Of a stretch of 12,500 nt of DNA, positions 7,559 to 12,500 are shown in pieces. This stretch comes from Actinidia chinensis (lineage: Eukaryota > Streptophyta > Magnoliopsida > Ericales > Actinidiaceae): NCBI GenBank assembly GCA_009663005.1, contig CM018914.1, positions 10,042,344 through 10,054,843 of the forward strand, written 5' to 3'. Below the pieces are notes generated by a model. That model did not search any database and was not told the DNA's origin. It saw only the letters and a program-made list of their open reading frames with translations. A program made the translations under genes and the position numbers. Every line of letters starts with the position of its first letter. The first letter of the stretch is position 1.

Positions 7559-7915
7559 GGGGAGTCTCACTTAAATTTTTAGTTTTTTAGTTTATTGATC
7601 TTCAGTGAATTTTTTTCGTATTTTGATTAAAAACTTTATTTTTTTCGACTCTTTTTGACGAGAGGAATCTAAAAAATATTAAAAATTTGGACTATTCACT
7701 AAAGAACAAAAAATATATGTTTTTGGCTAAAAATCATTTTAAATGTTTTTTTCGTCTTTAATCATTTTTTTAAATTAGTCCAAAATTTTAATATTTTCGG
7801 ACTCTTCTCATCAAAAAGACCAAAAAAATAAAAAAATTTGATAAAAAAAAACAAAAAAGTTCACTAAAAAAATTAAAAACCAAGAAACCCATAAAACTCA
7901 TGCCCCAAGCTGGCC
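7559..7915. mobile_element. AT-rich MITE, copy 4, TAA target duplications
   Basis: TAA flanks both sides (7556-7558 and 7916-7918), as expected for PIF/Harbinger insertions. The right end, reversed, reads GGCCAGCTTGGGGCATGAG, and the left end GGGGAG is a degenerate match. Internal arms mirror each other: CAGTGAATTTTTTTCG, TTTGATTAAAA, CGACTCTTTTTGACGAGAGG on the left, against CGGACTCTTCTCATC, TTTGATAAAA, AAAGTTCACTAAAA on the right. The centre also pairs (AAAAATCATTTTAAATG with its mirror near 7748-7770). There is no coding capacity. Its right edge lies only about 375 bp from the gene A TATA box. Confidence 0.65.
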
Positions 7916-8076
7916 TAAAACTCACTATTTCATCCAATTACAAAATGCCTCTCTCATGAATTTCCGCCCCACATATCCAACAGGTGAACAAAATCGGACT
8001 GATTAAATTCAAAACCCTACACACCCTAGCGTGTTCTCTCCTCCGCACGATTATCCCCGCCAATGGACCACACCAG

Positions 8077-8099
8077 ATGTCACACTCTGACTGTGACAT
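8077..8099. promoter_or_regulatory. Inverted repeat ATGTCACA / TGTGACAT in the gene A promoter
   Basis: Perfect 8-bp arms at 8077-8084 and 8092-8099 are separated by 7 bases. The right arm runs into the CATGTG E-box core. The geometry could suit a dimeric transcription factor, but I know of no specific one. Confidence 0.4.
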
Positions 8100-8106
8100 G
8101 TGCCGC

Positions 8107-8120
8107 CACCTCCGAAATTG
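8107..8120 (+). promoter_or_regulatory. 14-bp element shared with gene B
   Basis: CACCTCCGAAATTG is identical to the sense-strand sequence at 3864-3851 upstream of gene B, in the same gene-relative orientation. In gene A it sits about 185 bp upstream of the TATA box and over 800 bp from the start codon. Confidence 0.45.
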
Positions 8121-8292
8121 GCTCAATAATAATATCAGAATGACGCGCAATTTAGGGGTGGCTTCGTGTAAGATAACACACGCTTTCGCCACATATACAG
8201 CATGCTTTCCCTTCTCGCCCAATGCACTCTACTAGGTCATTACCCAGCACATGTCCCCACCACATCCTAATGTGTTTCTATATTCATGCATC

Positions 8293-8300
8293 TATAAATA
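8293..8300 (+). promoter_or_regulatory. TATA box of gene A
   Basis: TATAAATA is the plant consensus. It is followed by a C/A-rich stretch with a likely start near the CTCTCACCATC at about 8321-8331. The predicted leader is then about 615-625 nt, long for a plant gene, unless an intron is spliced out. Confidence 0.65.
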
Positions 8301-8340
8301 CACACCCCAAAGCCCCAAATCTCTCACCATCACCCACAAT

Positions 8341-8870
8341 TGGCTTCATCTCTTTTCCATTTCTCAAAACCGGTTGCCTAAAACCAACATCTCCCAACGC
8401 TACCGCACAATCGCAGGATTAGTTTCCATTTCTCAAAACCATAAAAGCAAACCATCTCTCTCACAGCTTCATTAGTTTCCATTTTAGCCAAACTCAAATC
8501 TCTCAAAATTACGCAGAACTGCCTAATTAGTTTCCATATCTCAAAACCATAAAAGTAAACCCACATCTCTCAAAATTACCCAGAATTCCTTGATCAGTTT
8601 CCATTTCTCAAAACCACATACATAACTCATAATCTCCAACATTACCCAGAATCGCTTGATTAGTTTCCATATCTCAAAACCATAAAAGTGATCCGCATTC
8701 CACATCTCTTAAAATAACCCAGAATTGCTTGATTAGTTTCCATATCTCAAAACCACAAAAGTGATCCAAATTACACATCTCTTAAAACAACCCAGAATTG
8801 CTCGATTTGTTTTCGCTGCTTCTCAAATCCCGAAACCCAAATTTGTTTCCATTCCTGAAAACCACACCCC
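8341..8870 (+). repeat. Degenerate tandem repeat in the leader of gene A
   Basis: The core AGTTTCCAT followed by WTCTCAAAACC recurs. Unit cores start at 8352, 8421, 8474 (half unit), 8529, 8596, 8662, 8735, 8808 and 8844. Spacing varies from 36 to 73 bp, with the best-preserved units at 66-73 bp. Full units add CATAAAAGT, then ACATCTCTTAAAA and ACCCAGAATTGCTTGATT. A last partial copy (CTTCTCAAAACCAAAG) abuts the start codon. The whole block lacks ATG and has few G residues. It was probably produced by unequal exchange or slippage. Gene B has no counterpart. Confidence 0.85.
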
Positions 8871-8944
8871 TTCCCCAATCTCTCCCTATTTCCCAAACTC
8901 TTTCGATTCGCAATTTCCCTTCCACTTCTCAAAACCAAAGAACA

Positions 8945-9424
8945 ATGGAATTCACGTCCACATCCACAACAGCTTCTCTCTGCTTATCATCGTCCCTGCT
9001 TCCCCCAAAACCGTTTTCGATGGGCCACAAACTTGGGCCACACCACAAATCAAATCAACGTTCTTCAACAATTGTGTCTGCATCGAGAAACGAAGCCCAC
9101 GGCAGAGACTACTACGGAGGTCGATTGGTGGACGAGAACTTGATTGTTCTAAGAAAGAGAATACACGAGATGAAGATGATCGAGAGGAACTACGAGCCCC
9201 CGGCCCACTGGATGGGCTGGGAGAAGAACTGCTACGCGGGCTACGACGAGTTCATTTGTGAGGCCATGGGCCTTTTGCAGGCCCAGCTCATGAAAACTAG
9301 GCCCAGCTTGGCTCTGGGCTTGGCGGTGCTTATGGGCCTCAGCGTGTCCACCTCGGCGGCGTGGGTCTTGGGTCTTTTTGTGGAGATGACTAGTTTCGTT
9401 TTAGCTGGAATTCATCTCAATTAG
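8945..9424 (+). CDS. Gene A: small plastid-targeted membrane protein, uncharacterised plant family
   Basis: This is an intact intronless frame of 159 residues and the paralog of gene B. The frame stays open further upstream but contains no ATG there, and the ATG at 8945 lies in a near-ideal plant context (AACAATGG), so it is the start. Residues 1-46 form a serine/threonine-rich transit peptide ending in STIVSA before SRNE, a cleavage-like site. Residues 61-94 are the conserved core: LVDENLIVLRKRIHEMK, IERNY, WMGWEK. CEAMGLLQAQLMKTRP follows at 105-120, then a hydrophobic segment of about 36 residues (120-155), one or two membrane helices, ending LAGIHLN. The second half uses more G/C-ending codons than the surroundings. 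I know such proteins only as uncharacterised, so the function is open. A plastid membrane location, with the acidic-basic core as a soluble domain, is inferred. Confidence 0.85.
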   Translation: MEFTSTSTTASLCLSSSLLPPKPFSMGHKLGPHHKSNQRSSTIVSASRNEAHGRDYYGGRLVDENLIVLRKRIHEMKMIERNYEPPAHWMGWEKNCYAGYDEFICEAMGLLQAQLMKTRPSLALGLAVLMGLSVSTSAAWVLGLFVEMTSFVLAGIHLN

Positions 9425-9574
9425 ATATAATGTTATATAATAGATTTTTTTGTGTGTGAATAGATACATATTTGAAATTTATTGATGATTTGTTTTGATC
9501 TAGTCAATGATGAAAATTGTTACATGTCTAGTGAATGATGTACTCCACTTTCTATTTTTATTATGTAAAATTAC

Positions 9575-9580
9575 AATAAA
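9575..9580 (+). terminator. Polyadenylation signal AATAAA of gene A
   Basis: The canonical hexamer lies 151 bases past the stop codon, preceded by a U-rich stretch and followed by U-rich sequence (TTTATACTTTTATTC). Cleavage is expected 10-30 nt downstream. Confidence 0.55.
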
Positions 9581-9599
9581 GTGCTTTATACTTTTATTC

Positions 9600-9929
9600 A
9601 ATATCAAAATTGTCCAGTCACCATACTATTATGTTTTTGCTTTCTCGGCTTTTAGGAATAGTTTAATCATTTGGTCAAACTTTGAGTGCATAAATCGTTA
9701 CTCTTTCTATATCGGTAGTGATTTATAATTTTCCTTAACATCCTCTACGACTGATGCTGCATTTTATTTATAAATTATAAATTACCGCGGAAGTCGTGGG
9801 TTATAAAAAAATTTTGTTGGGGACTAGAATTTTTGTCATAAGATTGTAGTATGGTCCTAAAATTTTTGCGCAATTCGTTGGTGTGTTTTTTCATTTTCAA
9901 TCACACTGGAGATAGTGGCAATTCCAAGA
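9600..9929. other. Intergenic DNA after gene A
   Basis: AT-rich sequence without a supported gene. The open frame at 9507-9728 overlaps the 3' UTR and is hydrophobic by composition only. No repeat partner in the window was found. Confidence 0.45.
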
Positions 9930-10016
9930 AGCGGAAGTAGTGGTAGGTGGTTGGTAGCGGTTAGTGATGACAACAGTGGTTGGCGGCGACAGTGGTGAGT
10001 GAGTGGTGGTGGTTTA
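9930..10016 (+). repeat. GGT/GGC-rich low-complexity tract
   Basis: The plus strand is dominated by GTGGT, GGTAG, GGCGGCGACAG and GTGAGTGAGTGGTGGTGG. Several GG pairs are closely spaced, so a two-layer G-quadruplex is conceivable. Frames here are short, and this may be the relic of a trinucleotide expansion. Confidence 0.45.
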
Positions 10017-10041
10017 GTAACCTTTATTTGATATCATAAAA

Positions 10042-10295
10042 GCATGTTTGATAAGAGATTTCAATTCAATGGTATTAGCAATCCAATCCCAATCACAAGG
10101 AAATTATTAATCCCATAAGAATAGATTAAGAATGATAACCCAGTAAAATTCATAATCTTTCATATTTTTTGAATTAACAATCCCAATAGACTACTAGTTC
10201 ATAATTTAATTTTTACACTAAAATATAATTAAAGTAGACCCTACAATACTTTTATTCTAATCTCAATCACACCCTCAAAATCTGTTATCCGGCCC
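10042..10295. mobile_element. Possible small MITE of the GTTTGATAA type
   Basis: The left end CATGTTTGATAAGAGATTT resembles the TIR of the element at 381-837. The right end, reversed, reads GGGCCGGATAACAGATTT, and the two share GATAA-AGATTT (11 of 12 bases). Between them is AT-rich non-coding DNA. Outer bases and a target duplication are unclear, so this is tentative. Confidence 0.35.
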
Positions 10296-10475
10296 TGAAA
10301 TGTAAGTATTAAATTAGCAAATCCTAAACCATAAATGGCTACCTAAAGACATGGGCCAGGGTCTATGGTAAATTCCATAAGACTTGTGGACCCGCTTTCA
10401 AAACCCAAAGGCCTTCCATAGCCAGCCCATTTGGAGATAATCTATACCTGCAGGTAGCTTGGAATCATTTTCCCC
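10296..10475. other. Spacer with a 12-bp palindrome
   Basis: No gene is present. TACCTGCAGGTA at about 10445-10456 is perfectly palindromic. GGCC/GGGCC words (CATGGGCCAGGG, AAAGGCCTTCC) occur but have no clear role. Confidence 0.4.
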
Positions 10476-10497
10476 CATTCATTCATTCATTCATTCA
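10476..10497 (+). repeat. (CATT)5 microsatellite
   Basis: Five perfect CATT units followed by CA. A simple tetranucleotide repeat. Confidence 0.9.
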
Positions 10498-10849
10498 ACC
10501 ACCTAGAAATTAATTAGACTAATTAAAATAGCCTTTACAAATAGGAAAAGTATATTCTAGCACAAAAAAAAATGCAAAAAATTCTATCAAAATAATGTAT
10601 CCATGGTATTATTGTAATATGGGATCATTTCCATTCAACACCGTCCCTATGATCCCGGCATTTAGACAAATTAAATCTCATATAATTCAAAAATGAATAA
10701 TTCAGGCTCACGAGATTCACATGTTCAACTGAATATCAACCAACTATTAATTTTGATTTCTGATAACTTTTTTTTTCCTTCAAATTCCGAGACCGTAAAA
10801 TTTCTCATTCGAGAATGTATTGTTTAAAAATGAAAGGTTTAGAGTAAAT
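10498..10849. other. AT-rich intergenic DNA, no gene
   Basis: No open frame or recognisable element. A T-run lies near 10768-10776. Confidence 0.45.
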
Positions 10850-11755
10850 TCCATACGAAAGAGCAGGGAGAACAAGGGAACTTGAGAGTTAGGGTTATGT
10901 ATGCATCCTTGAGAACCTGTGAGCCTCTTACTTATAGGCGAGCTCACTAAGTTCTAGTTGAACTCAAGTTCCTCACTTTGTATTAATCTCTAAAGCATGA
11001 TCTCCACATCCCTCCTTATCCCAACTAAGAAGTAGATCTTCACTAGTTGGACATGACTCCTTGCTAAACATGCCACTTTTCACCGACTTCTAAAACAACC
11101 GCCCTCAATCCAGCATTTCTTGGGTGCCACACATGGACATCAGTTTTTGTCCTAATTTCCCAATCCCCATAGACTGAGTCAGCTCACTCCAACGACAAGT
11201 CCTTATTAAACGAGTAATGCCCAATAACAAACCCTAAGTCAGTTAGTACAACCCAAACTCATTTTAACTTCTTACAATTACCCCTGTCTCTTGCTTTCTC
11301 TAGAAAGTGGGAGATGCCAAAGTATGCACTTTTGGTGGTCCATACATTCTCATTCCAATTTGATGTACACATAAATCTCATGGCCAAACTCTCATACATG
11401 ATTGCACTGACGCACAAATAAGGAACATTACATACGTCCGAACACGTCCAAGCCCTTAGATCAAGACTTGAGTTCCGTCCAAATGGGTCCTCAATTCCCT
11501 TCGACTAAACACACATTGCCTAAGGCCGAACAAGCCGTACTCAGATAATTCGATTTATTGAGCTCTATAATCCGGTCAAATCGAACACACTTGGGCCCAA
11601 AGAAGACCAACCCAAGAGTCGTTCGACCCAAAACCTTATGCCTAAGACCAAAAAAAGCCTTAACGAAATCATTCGAGTCGAACAAACTCATCCATGTTCG
11701 GCCTGACTGCTCCTTTGGTCCCTCTGCCGAACTAAAGCCCCACATCGAACACTGT

Positions 11756-11814
11756 CGAACAGACCTGTTCCAACTCGCCTTACCAAACTACCGAACAGAC
11801 TTATTCCAACTCGC
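11756..11814 (+). repeat. Two 23-bp direct repeats, period 36 bp
   Basis: CGAACAGACCTGTTCCAACT (start of the unit, 11756) recurs from 11792 with 21 of 23 bases shared. It is part of the CCGAAC-rich block. Confidence 0.65.
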
Positions 11815-11847
11815 ATTTGGTTGAATTGCCAAACACCACTACTGACA

Positions 11848-11918
11848 ACCGAACTAAGAACTCCCTAATGACCGAGCTACTGAACTCGCCAATGTCCGAG
11901 CTGTCGAACTTGCCAATG
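11848..11918 (+). repeat. Three tandem units of 23-24 bp
   Basis: Adjacent units 11848-11870, 11871-11894 and 11895-11918 share the pattern CCGARCT, then GAACT, then CCAATG or CTAATG. The last two agree at 19 of 24 positions. A decayed fourth unit may follow to about 11940. Confidence 0.6.
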
Positions 11919-12130
11919 CCCAAGCTTGCTAATTGTCGAGCAGCCCCTGGACTGGGCCGAACTACCTTAGCCGAGTTGCCCTTGGTCTAACTCTTCCTCT
12001 CAACCGAACTAGCTCCCAATTGATTCCAAGACCGAACCAAGCTACTGGGTTCGGTCAAGCCAAGCACAAATAAACACATTGGCCGAACAACAACTGCCGA
12101 ACAACTGATCTGCCGAACTTGATTTTTCTC

Positions 12131-12500
12131 GATTATTTCTATAATATGAACATTTAAACCATCTAGAATCCATGTCCTTTATTCGGTTTGCTGTGTACTT
12201 TAACTTTTACATGAATTTAAAAATAAAAGGGCAAATGGAGGAAAGTAATCACGCTGACCTAGGAGTGATAGAATAATGGTGATGCATGCAGCCCCCAATA
12301 TGGTTTTACATCTCAACCAGGCTAGTTCAAATCCAACCATTTGGTTTCCCCACCGAAATCCATTACATGAGCATCAAATAGTCGTCTACTTTCCAAAACT
12401 GTGTTCAAGTACTGGAAGGATCGTCCTACTATGCAGATAAATATTCTTGAGTTTGTGTACTGCTCTTTCAACCCATTATTGATGACTTTACAAGTGCTTT
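12131..12500. other. Unassigned right edge
   Basis: Base composition returns to mixed. No long frame, splice-bounded exon or repeat partner is evident. The last 150 bases are less AT-rich and could belong to a gene or element continuing outside the window, but nothing in them is diagnostic. Confidence 0.3.

Larger units (their letters stand above)
7919..8292 (+). promoter_or_regulatory. Upstream promoter region of gene A
   Basis: This stretch separates MITE copy 4 from the TATA box and is noticeably richer in GC and C. Visible candidates are CCAAT at 8060-8064, GACATGTG (an E-box core) at 8095-8102, the shared CACCTCCGAAATTG at 8107-8120, TGACG at 8141-8145, and a GATAA (I-box-like core, seen in many light-regulated plant promoters) at 8172-8176. 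Open frames here (7984-8235, 8222-8422, 7938-8222 reverse) show no protein-like features. Roles of individual sites are inferred from known plant motifs only. Confidence 0.45.
11438..12119 (+). repeat. Cluster of CCGAAC motifs
   Basis: I count eleven CCGAAC on the plus strand, two more as GTTCGG, and at least five TCGAAC, all within about 680 bases. About 0.3 CCGAAC would be expected by chance on both strands. They lie on a mixture of unit lengths rather than one fixed period. Confidence 0.8.
10850..12130 (-). mobile_element. C-rich repeat region, possible LTR in minus orientation
   Basis: The plus strand changes from AT-rich to C-rich with many CCGAAC words, and it contains no gene. On the minus strand, CCTATAAGTAAGAGGCTC (TATAAGTA at 10929-10936) is like the core promoter of a plant LTR. 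The motif-rich part (11430-12120) would then be the U3 upstream of it, where many retrotransposons carry iterated short motifs. I could not fix TG...CA ends, a primer binding site or a 5-bp target duplication, and no gag/pol is in the window. A solo LTR, an LTR fragment or another non-coding repeat all remain possible. The open frames at 11558-11824 and 11491-11745 appear to be by-products of the repeats. Confidence 0.3.

Noticed and set aside
7938..8235. Overlapping frames on both strands in the gene A promoter
   Set aside because: They cover each other on opposite strands, have no motif, and lie upstream of the TATA box of gene A.
8378..8566. Minus-strand frame with repeated FYGFE-WKLI
   Set aside because: The peptide repetition simply translates the DNA tandem repeat. 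No promoter and no family resemblance.
8341..8870. CRISPR array
   Set aside because: Units are degenerate, spacing varies from 36 to 73 bp, spacers are themselves repeated, and the context is a plant nuclear genome.
8798..8944. N-terminal extension of gene A
   Set aside because: The frame is open back to 8798 but contains no ATG. The ATG at 8945 has an excellent context and is followed by a proper transit peptide.
8761..9261. 166-codon open frame overlapping gene A in another frame
   Set aside because: It begins at a non-ATG codon, runs through the repeat leader and the gene A coding region, and lacks motifs. Gene A's own frame carries the conserved family sequence.
11491..11824. Frames on both strands in the CCGAAC block
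   Set aside because: Arg/Lys/Pro-rich products of the repeated hexamers. No domain.
10816..12152. Solo LTR with ends TGT...ACA at 10816 and 12152
   Set aside because: The ends start and finish acceptably, but the 5-bp flanks (GAGAA and TTTAA) do not match, so the boundaries were not adopted.

Overview
The window looks like nuclear DNA of a flowering plant, most likely a eudicot. It is strongly AT-rich and gene-poor, and it is crowded with miniature inverted-repeat transposons and other repeat debris. Its only convincing genes are two small intronless genes for plant-type, plastid-targeted membrane proteins. There are no operons, ribosome binding sites, rRNA genes or CRISPR arrays, and I recognised no tRNA gene. 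The species cannot be named from this sequence.

Genes: gene B lies on the minus strand (3325-3771, 148 aa) and gene A on the plus strand (8945-9424, 159 aa). They are paralogs, with about 55 of 99 aligned residues identical by my hand count. They stand head to head with about 5.2 kb of TE-filled DNA between their starts. Each has a predicted chloroplast transit peptide, a conserved LVDEN..VLR.RI.EMK..ER.Y core with a WM.WEK motif, a CEAMGLLQ motif, and a long hydrophobic C-terminus. I recall such proteins only as uncharacterised plant proteins and assign no function. Gene A has a TATA box at 8293-8300 and then a 656-nt stretch without a single ATG. That stretch is poor in G and built largely from about nine degenerate tandem units (8341-8870). 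Gene B has a TATA box at 3925-3933, a short leader of about 125 nt and an upstream ORF overlapping its start codon. The two 5' regions share an identical 14-mer in the same gene-relative orientation.

Layout: 1-380 AT-rich, nothing seen. 381-837 Tourist-like MITE with an internal 19-bp perfect hairpin. 889-1618 Mutator-like MITE with arms of about 300 bp and 9-bp target duplications (8/9 match). 1628-2215 AT-rich. 2216-2955 AT-rich MITE (copy 1) split by a 44% GC insert of possible organellar origin (2513-2890). 3028-3091 short direct repeat. 3325-4170 gene B and its promoter. 4497-4850 MITE copy 2. 4846-4969 direct repeat. 5330-5830 unassigned. 5830-6110 possible LINE 3' end. 6162-6361 minus-strand open-frame fragment. 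6361-6640 MITE copy 3. 6640-7555 nothing coding. 7559-7915 MITE copy 4 with TAA target duplications. 7920-9580 gene A with promoter, repeat leader and polyadenylation signal. 9930-10016 GGT-rich tract. 10042-10295 possible small MITE. 10476-10497 (CATT)n. About 10850-12130 is a C-rich repeat full of CCGAAC motifs, possibly an LTR in minus orientation. 12131-12500 unassigned.

The genes do not form a visible pathway. The main story is an old inverted gene duplication whose two promoters and leaders have diverged in a TE-dense neighbourhood. Gene A's leader grew by tandem repetition while staying free of start codons.
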